A DNA stretch of 64,000 nt, from positions 12,056,001 through 12,120,000 of the forward strand of contig CP114485.1 of the NCBI GenBank assembly GCA_027186245.1, read 5' to 3'. A program made the position numbers and the translations under genes. Under the pieces are notes generated by a model that was not told the DNA's origin, ran no database searches, and was given only the letters and a program-made list of their open reading frames with translations. Positions within the stretch are counted from its first letter, which is position 1. Each line of letters opens with the position of its first letter. This document shows positions 25,808 to 39,067 of this stretch, one piece after another. The DNA is from Coriaria nepalensis (lineage: Eukaryota; Streptophyta; Magnoliopsida; Cucurbitales; Coriariaceae).

Positions 25808-27230
25808 CGCCGTCGTTTTCAACGGGTATCTACTGCATCTCTTAAGGGACTACGATGTAAACGTTATGTTTTCTCTTTTTCCTCGCCCTCTGTTTCGAAT
25901 CTTCGCATCTTTCTCCCTCTCTGGTGCTGTAGCAAAATGTATTTTTTCTTTTTTTCTTTTTTAATCGATACAATATTAAAATGATATACTGATTGATTGG
26001 CTTAAAAATCTAGACAAATTTAAAATATGAGTAATTCACTTTCTAATAATAATTAGTATTTCAGTTTTTGTAAATCTGTGTCTATTTATAATTTTTAAAT
26101 AATTTTTTAGTCCTTAGATAATAAATTTTTTTAAACATTAATTGTTTTATTTTTTTTAAAAATAAAAAATTTAAATTTAAATTTAAATTATAAAATAGAA
26201 TAATAAATTAATAAGAGAGAAAAATAAAAATAATAAAATATTAATAAAAGAATTAATAAATATTTTTTAATAACATTATATATTATGTCAACGAATCACG
26301 TTAGCTCTTATTTGATGTAAAAACGAGATTGGATAGACTAAATAAAAAGTCTAATTTATACTTCATTTTTTAGTAATTTTCACCCTTAAATTTTTAAGTG
26401 GTTTAATTTCGTTCTTAAAATTTTTAAAGTACTTAAAATTTTCTATCTGTAGAGTCAAATTTATATGGTAAAAATTTAAAAATCACTTTTAATGTTTTAA
26501 AAATACTAAAATTAACACATAGCACATTTCAAAAAACCAATAACATCATTAAAATGGTTGTTGAAGTATTTATTATGGAGATTTAAGGTTAAAACAAATG
26601 AAAAAGCATGTTTTAAAAAGTGATGATATTTAATTAAAATAATGAATTACTCTAAAAGAATAGTAATTTTAAGTATATTATCGTAATTCAGATGATATGA
26701 TATATTTTAATTTTAATATTTATAAATTTTAGATGTTATTTTTAAAATTTTACATATATAAATAAAATTGGAGGGTTAAAAACATATTTTTGATTTGGAG
26801 AATTTTTAAAAGTAAATTAATATTTTCGTGCACAAAGTTTGAGGTTAAAAAATATATATTTAATTTGGAAAAAATTTAAAATAATTAATATTCAAGTGCA
26901 TGACATGTGATTGATTCCATCTTTTATTAAACAAAAATATCGAAATTAATTAAAGTGTAATTTGTAATTTTTGGTGTAATTTTTTTTTTTTTTTTTTTTT
27001 TTTCCGGAAGTAAAATTACATTACGCCCCTACTATTACCATCACTGTTTGTGTATTTTCATCAAATCCTTTTCTAAGATGAAAGAAAGAAAGTTCAATGG
27101 ATTGAGTAATTTGAGTTAAAAAGAGTATTTTTCTTTTCTTACATGATTTCTATAGTAAAGCCTAAGTCACAAAACATATACACAAATTTACATGCATACA
27201 CAAAAATTCTTAGATATGCAAAATATATAA
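25808..27230. other. BAC1 upstream region and AT-rich spacer
   Basis: About 120 bases of BAC1 leader, richer in GC, are followed by AT-rich spacer with a long poly-T run near 26980-27002. No gene seen. The SMG7-like transcript should end near the right border. Confidence 0.55.
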
Positions 27231-27296
27231 AAGTTCTAAATGGCCGAAGCTGAATCCTTTTTCCTCTTTTTCGATTATTAGTCGTTGATAACATTC

Positions 27297-30200
27297 TCAA
27301 TTTCCCATGTATGCCGGACCGTTAAAGGCAAAGTCCCGCTGAATTTTCCGTTCTTTCTCTTTGAGATATTGCAGAAGAGGCAACTGCTCATTTCTTACAT
27401 CAGTTAAAGCACCAAACCCGTACGAGCTTTGCATTTGGTATTCGAAGAAATGTGGATCCGTCCGGTTTTCATCGGCCGCATAAACAAGAGGAAGAACCGG
27501 ACTGTACAATGCAGGACTCTCCGTATAAATAACCGGGTTAGGAAACAAAGGATATTCTCTTCTCGGGTCAATAAAATCATATCTCGAACCATCATAAGCA
27601 TGAAACGGAATTCGATTGGGATTGTGATTTTCTCTGTGTTGCCTAAGCCATTCGGAAGAAGTTAGTAGACGGGTTGGACCATAATGATCAAGTGGGCCCT
27701 GCATAGTAGTACAATTTGAGAAGCCATTTTGAGAAGAATCACTTTGTTCGTTGAAAAAACAGACATTATCTTCTTCAGGCAATAGAGGAGCCGAGGGGAG
27801 CGGAGCTGAGTAAGAAGGTGAAGGGTGATGAGGGATGGAATCGCCGTTTTCACTGAGCGTGAGGCTATCCAAACTCGTAGTAGGAGCTATTTTCATAATG
27901 TGACTCAAATTCTGTTCAGTGAAGCTGCTGCTGCTATTACTACTACTTCCTTTGTTGAGAACCCAAGCATTAAGTGAGGGGGGGCCTGCACACGGGATTT
28001 CGGGAAATGAGCATGGGCCATCGAATGGTTTGTTTCCTCCAATATTTGTGATACTGCTCTGACTCGGTTTTTGATCCTCATGAAGTGGTGCAGAATTATA
28101 TCTAATGAGAGGCTTGAAGAGAATGACTTCTTCCTCGTTAAGATCGGAACATGATTTCACCTCTTCCAATTCTCTCTTCTTTTCAATTTCCTTTAATTCC
28201 GATCTGTAGAATTTTCTTCTTGATTTGTCATAGAAGATCCACTTATGTGAATCCTCTGATCTGTTGGATATCTTGATCGCAGCATCGACAATCCGGACAA
28301 TACGGCATTTGAATTCGGGGGCACATTCGGATCTGTCTAAACGTTCGGGAAACATCGAGAAATCTAGAAACTCATGAATGGCACTCACTGGAGTGAAACC
28401 CCGTAACTCATAGTCTTCCCATAGAGGAATTCCTTGTAGTGATTTCACTTCACTCTTATCAAAATTGAGGTTACCTAGAAGCTTAACCAATGCATCAAAA
28501 AAGTATGACATGGCACTTCGACTTTTCCCATCGAATCCATATTTTTCCACTTGATCCATCGTCCGTGCTAACCACTCCATGAAAACAAGAACGGCAGATA
28601 AAACCGGACAAGAATCAAGTTCACTACCATTTGAGCATCTTTCAACCAAGCGTCCAATGAAAATGAAGGTTGAGGTTAATCCCATTTGGGTGAAAGTAAG
28701 ATGTTGACCAGCCGTGTCTTTGACTTCTTGAGTCTCGAGTTTATTGAATTGATTTTGCAATGTAAAGACTAATAGAGACACAACTTGGATTGCTCGGAAA
28801 GGGCCTGTTCGGACTGAATTTATACGGCGGTAGGACTCTAATGAAGCTTTTAGGTTTGAATCATCTAGTGCCATAAGTGAATCCAAACATCTCATTGTAG
28901 ATGCAAAAGTACACGGGAAATCCTCCAAACTGCCTCACCTCAAATGCAGACCCGAAAAATTGTTTAAACTATGGGAATAATTCTTAGGGAAGGAACTCAA
29001 TAAAGAAGAAAAGAAGATTATAGGAGAATGTGAAAAGGCCTCAAATTGTGATTTGAAGCAAACAATTATCTATGAGAATCTCAGGGAGCAAAGGAGTACC
29101 TGGACTTTATGAAAAAGAAGCCGAACATTCTTATGATAAGAGGCCATAAGTTTCTCTCCAAAGAGTTGACATCCTCAGCATCCGACATAGTTCCATTCGA
29201 GAGACCATCACCAGTTTGTGATTTCCAATCGAAGAAGCACTTTTCAGATGGATTCGAGAAATCAAATTGGAGCTTCCTCGAAATGGATGGGAAGTGAGAT
29301 GAGCGGTTCTGCAAGACCATAGAGTGATAACTTTTTTGCATCAACACAAAAGCCGAGATATGAATTTAGCTACCGAAATGAGTGAAAACAATCGTAATAA
29401 CAATAATCCTTACCCTTTCAAAGAGTAAGATAAGGTTACCCCAAGCATCCGGGAAAGGTTCTTTTACAGAAAAACTTCTTACACAATGGTATAGAGCAAG
29501 AAACTCATCTCCCACATACGTTGCCAACACAGCCAACTAAAAAAGAAAAAGATGAAACACATGATCCATTAGGCATTTAGAACCTGAAAAGTGTTACTCA
29601 AACTGGAGTTTAGTAAATTGGTTACGAATACATTTGAAAGCACTTAATTCGTTTTTTCAGCTAGGAACCATAATCCAGTTTGGCCCCACAAAATCAAGTT
29701 TAGGACTGAAAAATCTAATTAACATCTACTACTTTAAATAGCAGTTTTTCTGAACTTTCATAATAAGTCTACCCAAATGGAGCTCAAGTGTTTGCTAAAT
29801 TTCTGTTTGACAGAACTACTAATTTATAAATCCTACATACCTGATTTTGAGGATTTCCGCTATCGGGCCAAATTGTTGTTGCTTCCAAGTAATGGTTAGC
29901 AGCAAATGACCAATCATGAAAACAAGCATTGGATTTTTCATAGAGCTCCTTATATCTAGCAAGATCCCCAAGACAAACCAAAAACCGATGGCAGAAAAAT
30001 TGACATTTCTGCTCCTTAATTCGGTCAGAGTAATCTTCAGAAATTCCGTGATATTTCCATAATTTCACGATCAAATTCCGGTAGAATTCAGTAGCTTCCG
30101 AAAGGAACAACTTAAACCCCACTACATTACTATCATCATCTTCATCATGACTTCTCTGCATATTATTAAACCTTACATTCTCGGAATCTAGAGAAGTTCT

Positions 30201-30560
30201 CTTTATCCGTTTACGAAACTCATCGATTAGCTTATAATGAAGCTTCCATAGAGAGTACTCAACATCTTGAAGCTCTGCTACCTGTTCACATTTAGTCAGG
30301 ATAGTCTTTTCGTAACCGGTACAAATCTTGCGGTAAGAGTCTTTGACATCAGAATGTAATAAGCCTTTCCAAAGAATCAATGTCCGTAACTTCTTCTCTA
30401 AGTTAACAACCTAAAATTTGAGGCCGGGAAATGAATCTCAAAACAAATGCACAATAAGGGCAAGGAAAAAAAATGGGGAAAAAAAAAAAACTGTCATAAA
30501 ATTATTTACCTCGGCACGGAAATTATCTTTCTCGCTTGGATCTTTAAGGGGAGTAGCCAT
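27297..30560 (-). CDS. SMG7L: SMG7-like protein with EST1 domain
   Basis: Member of the EST1/SMG5-7 family, which in plants acts with UPF1 in nonsense-mediated mRNA decay (SMG7); the SMG7L paralogue is less studied. Five coding exons on the minus strand are phase-consistent: 30510-30560, 29841-30410, 29414-29536, 29100-29308 and 27297-28929. They give 861 aa, against about 880 aa for the Arabidopsis protein as I recall. The N-terminal third is the helical 14-3-3-like/TPR region (LWKLHYKLIDEFRKRI, then HRFLVCLGDLARYKELYE, then HYLEATTIWPDSGNPQNQ). This runs into LAVLATYVGDEFLALYHCVR and DAWGNLILLFERNR, the conserved EST1 core. The C-terminal half is Ser/Pro-rich and less conserved. An asparagine-rich or acidic insert (HDEDDDSN) lies near residue 80. 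The upstream ATG at 30560 is chosen because exon 1 reads straight into the conserved helices. Confidence 0.92.
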
Positions 30561-31100
30561 GATCTGAAAAGGGAAGGAGTATTGTTTGTAGTGCAAATTG
30601 ATCTGCAAGTTGAATTAAACCATAGATTATGCAGAGGACTAGAAATTGAGTATACTTGCAAAAAAGAGATCTGAACTTGAACATTAGACAGATAAATTCA
30701 ACATAAACTTTAGAAGCAAGACCATCTAGTAATCAAACTTCTAGCTTGAACTTTAAACTTAAATACAAGTAATGAAATTCTAAGACCCAGAAGATATGTA
30801 CAGTAAAAAGAGTAAAGAATGTTGAGATAGAGATAAAACCATATGAAATTCATCACTCAGAATTGCAAATTAGAGACTACAACATATGAAGATAGTCATA
30901 CAATTAGGTGGGTGAGACATGAACCAACAAATTGAGCTATAAAAAGTTCCATAAAAGACTGAAAAGAGAGAAAAATTATACCAGAAATAATTAGAAGAGA
31001 GTACCTGAAGATCTAGAAGAAGATGGTAGAGTTATGAAGACTCACTCCATTTTAGGAGAAAGAAGAGAGAGGGAAGGGAGGGAGAGAGAGAGTTGTTAAT
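30561..31100 (-). other. SMG7-like 5' UTR with probable leader intron
   Basis: On the minus strand a donor CTTCAG|GTACTC at 31004/31005 and an acceptor TTTTCAG|ATC just before the ATG (30563/30564) suggest a leader intron at 30564-31004. Purine/pyrimidine repeats near 31050-31095 probably belong to the untranslated leader. The splice is inferred and not proven. Confidence 0.5.
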
Positions 31101-33040
31101 GAATGTCTTAAGCAGCAGCAGCAGAAAAAAGTTCAAAGGTGTGGAAAGAATTCAAAGAATGCTCAAAGAAGATGAGTCCACTTGTAACGTAATGTTTTAG
31201 ATATGAAACAGACAAATTAAAGAGTGGGCTGATGATGAGACTTATCACAATATTTTATTCACTTATTAGATCGCGACTCCTTAGCCGAATATTATTATTA
31301 GTAGAAATTAGTTCATTTCACAACTATTTCCCTGACTTGACAGTATGTTCAACCTCAAACGATAGGAAAATTTTCATGGTGGTTTGAATATTTTCGTGAT
31401 CAATTTAAGTGAGATCGGATTTTGAATTTTTAATCTCGATATAAAATTTACTTTTAGTAGACATTTTTTATTGGGTGGTGGCAGGTTTTTTCCATGTTTA
31501 TTTATTTTTTATTAAATTTAGATTAAATATATGGCCAACTTAATATATTTTAAATCTACAAATTATGGATGATCGGTCTGATTTCGATCGAATTAATTTG
31601 ATGATCGATTTTCTACTTACCCCTAAATATCTAATTTGGCTAGTGTAAATATAGATCCAAGAAATGCAAATTTAAAAAAGTTTTATGTATAAAAAAGATG
31701 ATTCATTTCATTTACTATCAATTAATTTTGAGTCCAAATATAAGTTTACTTATGTTTCTCCTTAGTTCAAACTCTAATAATTATTCCGGCGACACGCTTG
31801 GAAAGCTAGATACGCTAAAGTCTATAATTACATCACAACCTCTGCCCAGCAATTATCACAAACATTATTTTGTTCACTATAAAATATTGTTGTCTTCATG
31901 TGTCTTCATCCTTTCATGCTCGACTGTTTAACGATGCAAGTGGTAAGACTTCCAATCATCATCTAAGCGTTATCATGCACCTTTTATTCGCTCGTTTTTT
32001 TCTCTAAACGACGTAAGATAATTCTAATATTTTTTTTATTTTCTCCGAATAAAATACGAACACATATGCTATGAGCTTATGATACTATTAAATTTGGAAG
32101 CTCACAATTTTTTTTTCCTAAAAACTTTTATATAAAAAGAGAGAGAGTGTTCTCTCCAAATGTCTGGACATATTGACACTATGGTCATGAGATGTCATAC
32201 TGATTCAAAAAAAGCTAGTTCTCTAATGCTCACTCGCAAATTTAACTTTGTAATATTTCTTTAGTCATCATTTTTATAGAATACACTCAATTTATATTTT
32301 ATTCTATTTGACTTATATTTTATTATAAACAAATAAAAAAAAAGATTAGAACGAAATAATTTTATATTTAAATTAGAGTTTAGATTATATGAACATCAAT
32401 CTGAAACGTAGGTTAAAGTAAAAGCCGTTACTTTAGTCATATGTTACATGCATATTCGTTAAAGTTGATAAGAACGGTACATGGCTTCTAGAAATTAAAA
32501 GAAAGGAGGAATAATTTAAAGTAACTCATCATTATCATCCATCTTTTCCGCAGTAAAAGAAAAGAGAGGATGATGCCTTGGAATTCAAGTCTAATGTTCC
32601 GCTTAGCATTCATAGGTTACTTTTTAGAGCACCATTAAGTTGTTCCAAGAATGTTTATGTTAAAATCACGCCCTATATTTTGTTCACGATTGTGTCTTTT
32701 TTTTTTTGGGTTTGTGGCAACCTTTTACGGCTTAACTAGTGGTTTATTACTGTGGTAATTGGATGTTTTTGTCCTTGTTATCTGATAATGATCGGAACTC
32801 ACATGTAGTTAAAACGTCGTTGGGAAGAATTTTGTACCTGTCTTTCCATTATATGTTTGTGTTTAGAGTTTTGTATTTTGTTTTTTTGCTTTTCATTTTT
32901 GAACTATTATTTTTTATAGGGGAAAATCTATATATAGTCATTATTTTTTAAGAACCAGTTAGTGAAGGAGGATAAATAAAAGGGGTTGTAAAAAGTATTT
33001 AATTTTTAATTCGAATGTTAGATTTAAGTGAGTGACTTAG
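31101..33040. other. AT-rich intergenic region
   Basis: SMG7-like promoter side and spacer. Short open frames (for example 31698-31931 and 32739-32951) are hydrophobic, low in complexity and match nothing I recognise. Confidence 0.5.
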
Positions 33041-34556
33041 GTGTGATTGATCATATTTTTATTTTATATTGTTTGAGAAAAAATTATAATATATTTTATA
33101 ATACTTTTTATATCAAGACATTTTTTGGGTTAGATCCCACTTTGCATCAATTTGGGATCAGAATAGGTCCAAGTAAAAAATATGTGAGATCATATGAGGA
33201 CGTGTGTCTTGTGAAAAGTGAAATAATGATGTATATGTTCTCCTGTAGAATGTAACTGGTCATACTTCAATCTCACATTATTTGAGAAGTAGCTATAATG
33301 TATCTTATAATATTTGGTAATCTTATAATACTTGGTAGCAACTCTTCATATCGAGCCCATTTTTTTGGGTTAAAACCCACTTTGCATCAATTTAGTATTA
33401 GAAGTAATATGTCGGTGTCCTTTTGTGGAAGGTGATTGGTCATACTTTCATTCTACATCGCTTGGGAAGAAGCTATAATGTGCCTTATAATGTTGGTTGA
33501 CAACTCTTGCTATCAGCTCGGTCTTTTGGATTAGAGCAATGAGAAGTATATGAGATAACACGAGGACATGTGTCTTGTGAAAAGTGAGGTAATTGTAATC
33601 ATCAAATATTTATAAACTATGCATAATGATGGGGAAAAGGATTTAAAGTGAATTTATTAGTAAATTTTAATTCCCACATATACTTAATTTTAATAATACA
33701 AATAATATGAGATTTTTTTAGTAATATAAGGAAACATAAGCATGCATACGTGTAACATTAAAGTAAGGTATTGTAAGGTTATAAGTGGATCGTTTGTGGA
33801 TCATAAGTGGACCCATATGCATTTTAAAGGTTAAAGCAAATCGTTGCAAGAGTCAAAGTAGACCACTGATCAGATATCAGTTGAAATACCAATAGCAAAA
33901 TCCTCAAAGCCCTAAGTATATAAACGGATAAGAAAGCATGCATGCTAGATATAAGTCATAAATGCTTCAATTTAAAATAATTATTAAAAAGATTAATATA
34001 CATTAGTATGACTCTATACTTACTTAGTTTCTAGCTCATAAAAGCTTTTCCTTATATTGTAGGAAATTACAAAAGTAAAGCTGTAGACTAAAGATCGAGC
34101 GAATGAAGAAGATCAGTCCCGTGGGTTTGTCTATATAGGACATGACTCTTGGAAAGACAAAATGATTTGAAAATTCAAGTGACTCTTAGAAAATATCTTA
34201 TATATATATATATATATATATTATTATTTTTTTAAGAATAATTCTTGTTTAAAAATTTTGAGATTAATTTGATATAATAAGAATTTCAGTTATACTACGA
34301 CATTTTCTAAAAATTTAAATTATTCCATATTTTTATCGAAAGATTTTAAAATTAATTAGCAAATAACGTATCTATTAATTATATTTATTTTTTCAAAGAT
34401 ATTTCGATAAGTTAAATAATTAGTATGGATCATTAAAGTAATAATAAATATATCCTTTTATAGAATGTGACTGGCCATATTTTTATTCCATATCACTTAG
34501 AATGAAATTATAATGTATTTTATAATATTCAATGACAATTCTTTTTATAAGACATA
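33041..34556 (+). repeat. diverged interspersed repeat, four partial copies
   Basis: Segments at about 33041-33247, 33248-33427, 33428-33600 and 34464-34556 share an order of motifs: TGRYTGGTCATA, then a TTATAATGTRYCTTATAATR block, then (in the first three, partly) TTTTGGGTTARARCCCACTTTGCATCAATTT-like sequence, then ATGTGTCTTGTGAAAAGTGA in two of them. They look like decayed copies of one element of about 200 bp, perhaps a promoter-like or LTR fragment. No coding capacity. Confidence 0.6.
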
Positions 34557-35620
34557 GTGATTAAGTTTCTTATATTTTGAGGCGGGTGACGCCCTTTGGG
34601 CTGCGGCATCAAAGTTTCAAGATCAAATTTATCGTTATAGTGACTTTTTAAATATCTTTTTTTTTTTTTTCATCAATTTAAAGGTATTTTCATAATTTTA
34701 CTTTATTTTGAATAGAAAACAGTTTATGTTGGGTTGAGTTTCCTTTTGAGATGCTCACTTGTACATACATAGTTTTCAAGTGATCCATTTTCGAGCAAAT
34801 ATTTGTTTATATATTTTCAAATAAAATTTACTTTTATTTTTACTTTTTGTTTCCGTTATGTCCCATGAAAAATAAAATGAAGAGTAATATTCGATCAAAT
34901 GGAATTAGAGCGAAGATTTATCGACCAAATCAAATCCAAATTTAAGACAAGAAGGTATGAAATCTTAATAAATTTCCTCACTACCCAACCGAACCAACTT
35001 AATGTTATACTGTTTTGTTTCTACATTCATTGAAAGAAAGAAGGCGGGGTTCAATGTTTTGTATGCCGAATGGTATACATTGTCAGATAGAGTACCATTA
35101 ATCAGTCTACAATGAGGTTGCGGAAATCAGAGAGGAAGCTAGTGCCTAGATTCTAGACTTTACTCTAAAGAAGATTCTCCTATGGTGTAATGAGCTTAGG
35201 ATAATGTCCCATACACTTACTGTTGTGACTGCTTGATGGAAGGACTCTTGCACAGAGTTGATAGTAGCTACAATCGAACGATAGAGAAGCTAGAGATCAC
35301 TGAAAATGAATAATTTATAACTGTACTTAATTTCTCCCCGACCCTACCGAGTCAAACTTACGTAAGGCAAAGAATTTATTTATAATCAACGGTCAAGAAT
35401 GGTCTGCCCCGGTGGTCCCGGGAGCAGCATAATGCGTGCACGAAATTGCTTGCGCATCAATAATATTAGCACATTTTTTATATGTGAGGGAGTTGCTAGA
35501 TCTGATTGTTTTGGAGTATTGGGATCATTATTATGATATGTTACATTAAATTCAACTTTATATTTGACTTTGTTGATCAAATATTGACAACTAAAGCCTC
35601 TCAATTGTGCTATTTGAGTG

Positions 35621-36392
35621 CTTGGAATTAGGGTTAGAGCAAATTTCGATTTTTGATACAATTGAATCGAAACCGATCAAAATTGAAATTACAACTGACT
35701 CGGATTTTTACCAATAAAAACCAACGAAATTGAACTGATATTAGACTGGTTGATTATGATCTAAGTCAATTAATTTTTCAATTTTTCACACTGATTTTTT
35801 TTTATTTCTACCTATTTGTATCATGATATATATAATTGATAAACATAGATTAGTATTATGATGTATGTAATTTTTATATTAATAAATAATTTATTTTGTA
35901 AAATTACTTTCATTTAATATTATTTTTAAAGAAAATTCGATTTTATAATGATTAAAAATATTATTTTACTTTAATATCATAATCAAAATAATATTCAAAT
36001 ATATCATAAATTCATAATTCATCAACCCAATATCATCCAAATAAGCATAAACCAAGTCAAATGATTTTTTGTACTAAACGTAAAAAATAATCCACTTATT
36101 ATATATCAATTTGTAAATTATTTTGTTTAAATAATAATTTTCAAACTTATACAAACACGACAAACACTAAGATATAAATTGAAAGTTGGGGCTAAGGTTA
36201 AAATTATAATAAATAAAAAAATCAGTGTTTCGGTTAGTGTACCAAAATCGGCTGAAACACCTACAATATTTAACTGAAACCATTTCGGTCGGTGCACCGA
36301 CCGAAATGAAAATTTAATTAAACCGACAAAAAATTATCGATTTAGGTCGATTTTGGTTAGTACGGTTTTTTTTTCGCACCCATACTTGGGAT
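35621..36392. mobile_element. non-autonomous hAT-like element with 8-bp target duplication
   Basis: The element runs from 35629 to 36384 (756 bp). The flanking octamers are CTTGGAAT (35621-35628) and CTTGGGAT (36385-36392), differing by one base, which is the 8-bp duplication expected of hAT transposons. The ends are TAGGGTTAGAGCAAA and, read inward from the right, TATGGGTGCGAAAA, an imperfect inverted repeat. The subterminal regions carry motifs such as GAAACCGATC on the left and CGGTCGGTGCACCGACCG, a palindrome, near the right end. No transposase frame is present. Class assignment rests on the duplication length and end sequence. Confidence 0.6.
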
Positions 36393-37039
36393 CATGAAAG
36401 TAAAGAAATAAATATTTAACAAAAGGAGCTCTACTAAAGTTTTGTTTTTTTTTTTTTGGTATTTCTTATCTCCCTCCTTCATCTTCTAACCTAGATCAAA
36501 TTTTCAGTTTGAGAAAATCAAATTGAATCTAAATCAAAGCAAATCTAGATCATGAATGTGGGTTTGAGCAAATCCATATCACCAAATGAGATTTGAGCAA
36601 GTCCATATCGCAAACTTTGGTCCATATTTAAGCAATCTAATTCACGATCTTGTGTGTCTGAAATTAGGGCATGTTTGACTTGATTATTTGGTGAGAGTGG
36701 AATGAAAATTTCATTTCATTTTACTGTTTGGTTCGAATGAATTTTATAATGAAAATGATTTTTTATTTCCACATAAATTGGTGAAATCAAAGTAAATATC
36801 CATTTACAAGTTTTTCTTTTTTTTTTTTTAATTATATTATTTTATTACGTAATTTTTAAAAAAGTTTCTTTAAGTAGATGTGAAAAAATTATTATTTTCA
36901 TTTTTAGTCCTATTTATTTTCTGTATAATTAAATAGAAACCAAAAAACCATCGTTCTACCTAAATAAGCCCCGAGAGAAACCAAATTTTAGATATATGTG
37001 TTTGAGATTGAAATATTTACATACGAGAAAGCATAAAGA

Positions 37040-37690
37040 AAATATATGAGGACAATAAGGCTTAGAAGAGCTACGCTATTAGCCTCGGCATAGGTCAGAC
37101 CTATAGCTTTAGCATAAGTTGTCTGCTAGGTTAGTCCCGGTAGAAGTTGGAGGATTGACATTACCTGACCTTAAGGTCAGCATGCAGGAAATGTGGCTAA
37201 CTGTATCGCAACAACAAAAGATAGGCCAATGGCCTTATCAAGATGAGTACGAGATGAAGATAAAATATGATCACTTATCATTAAGAAGTCTACAAGTACG
37301 ATACAACTGTATGAAAGAGGAATCATAGTTCTCACTCCGTAAAGTAAAATCTATAAATACCACATGCCAACAAATAAGGTACACAATTTACAATTCCAGT
37401 TGTATACAGAATAAATTAGATCGATTAGATTTCTGATTTAAAAATCAGAGAGATAGGTTATGATCTTAGATTACATTTGTGTGTTTCTATTTTGCAGGTA
37501 TGTTTATGCGTAAAAATACAGTTAGACGTATTTTGATACCAACAGAGATCATGAATAGGCAGAGATGGAGGCAACGGCGGACGAGGGCTGGCGCCGCTTG
37601 CCCTAAGATTTTTCGAAATTCAAATTTAGTATATAAGTTTCCTAAATTTTTAATTTTGTCCACCCAAATATGACAAAATGAAATAGAGAC
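37040..37690 (+). other. possible solo-LTR-like fragment
   Basis: A TATA-like CTATAAATACC near 37351 is followed by a leader-like stretch and by TTTCTATTTTGCAGGTA near 37487, the general arrangement of a plant Gypsy LTR. A higher-GC piece (CGGCGGACGAGGGCTGGCGCC) near 37575 follows. I found no matching second copy and no flanking duplication, so this is a weak call. Confidence 0.25.
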
Positions 37691-38204
37691 CAAGCAGATT
37701 TTGGCCCCAAAAAAAGAAAAAAATGAAACCTATCCAGCTCAAAAATTGAGTCTTGACCTACTTATCTCACTCTTCAAACCTATCCAGTACAAGGTTTAAA
37801 ATTAAGATCCTCCCCCTATAGTTCTAATTCTAAGTCCCCATATTTTCTTCTTCCCCTATCTAGTTCTAATTAAACTCTATTTAGAGGTATTAACAGTTAA
37901 AAGTTACCCAAAAAAAAAAATGCATAGTAAAAACGAGAGAAATAGTAAAACAATGAGAGAAACAAACGGACACCCATTCATCAAACCAAAGACCCACCAC
38001 AAAACTCTCCTCTTTTTTCTACCCCCTCCTTTTCCTTCTCCAAAAAACGCATCATTACACTTCTCCCCTATAACCCTCTTCTCCACTCTCCCCCTCCTCT
38101 ATTAGGAAAGGCAGAGGGCATAACATTTGCACCCCTCAAAAGTGAAAAGAACAATTGACAATTAAGTCCACAAAAGAAAAGTTATTCTTTACCTAAACAA
38201 GTTA

Positions 38205-38534
38205 ATGGAGCTTAAGCTCTACCTGATTATTTTTTTCATAGCCATGGCTATGGTGGCTGATAATAGCTTATCCTCCGCCGCCACCATGTACAAGGGTGGC
38301 TCCACCGTGGGTGATTGCATTGGAGAAGATAATGAGATGTTGTTCGATTCTGAAAGTAGCCGACGAAGCTTGGCTCAAAGAGGAAGATTTATTGGCTATG
38401 GAGCTCTTAGAGCTAACAATGTGCCTTGTGGTCGTCGTGGAAACTCTTACTATAATTGCCAAAATAGAAAGAGAGCTAACCCCTATAGACGTGGTTGTAA
38501 TGCCATTACACGTTGTGCTAGAAACAACGGTTGA
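38205..38534 (+). CDS. RALF peptide hormone precursor (RALF4/19 type)
   Basis: Secreted cysteine-rich signalling peptide perceived by CrRLK1L receptor kinases with LLG co-receptors; the RALF4/19 group acts in pollen tubes and also binds leucine-rich extensins. It is a single exon of 109 aa. A signal peptide spans about residues 1-26. The propeptide ends in the site-1-protease motif RRSL (53-56), giving a mature peptide of 53 aa. Four cysteines at 75, 85, 98 and 104 have RALF spacing, and YYNCQ and RGCNAITRC are conserved. The N-terminal motif that is usually YI(S/G)Y reads FIGY (62-65). The single exon and neighbouring VQ and AGP31-like genes match RALFL4 or RALFL19 surroundings in Arabidopsis. 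Confidence 0.93.
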   Translation: MELKLYLIIFFIAMAMVADNSLSSAATMYKGGSTVGDCIGEDNEMLFDSESSRRSLAQRGRFIGYGALRANNVPCGRRGNSYYNCQNRKRANPYRRGCNAITRCARNNG

Positions 38535-38990
38535 TTTGATGATTTCATGATGATGAACATGAAAAGGGAGGAGGAGGAGAAGAAGAAGAAGATGTGGATT
38601 AGAAGAGAGAATATAAAAAATGAGAGAGAAAAATTAATTTGATGTTTATATTATTTTGATTATATATGGGTTCGATAATTATTTGAGTGATGATTATATA
38701 TATAATATATAGTTTTGAGGATTTCTTATAGCAATATCGATCCTTGTAAGTATAATTTTTAAATTGGTGAATTGTAATTCAGGTTGGGGGGTTTTGTGTT
38801 CTTATTGTTGTGTTTTTTGGTCTTTTTCGTTGTAATGGAGGTGGGTGAAAATGGGGTCTCTTTTTTCTCTCATTCTCTGGTTCTCTATTATATATAACTG
38901 ACAATGTGATAGATCGGTAGTAGTATCTTCACTTGCAAAACTTAATAAGTTTGGAATTTGAATTATTTAGGGAAACCTATAATATTTGAA
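38535..38990 (+). other. RALF 3' flank
   Basis: A purine-rich stretch (GGAGGAGGAGAAGAAGAAG) just after the stop is followed by AT-rich sequence; probably the 3' UTR. No other feature seen. Confidence 0.4.
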
Positions 38991-39067
38991 TTATATATTA
39001 GGGTTATTTAGGCTGACTCACTAACAACCTCTAACCAATTACCGACTAACTAATCTAACTGCATATT

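Noticed and set aside
29109..29297. Plus-strand frame antisense to SMG7-like exon 4
   Set aside because: It is the exact antisense of a well-supported coding exon.
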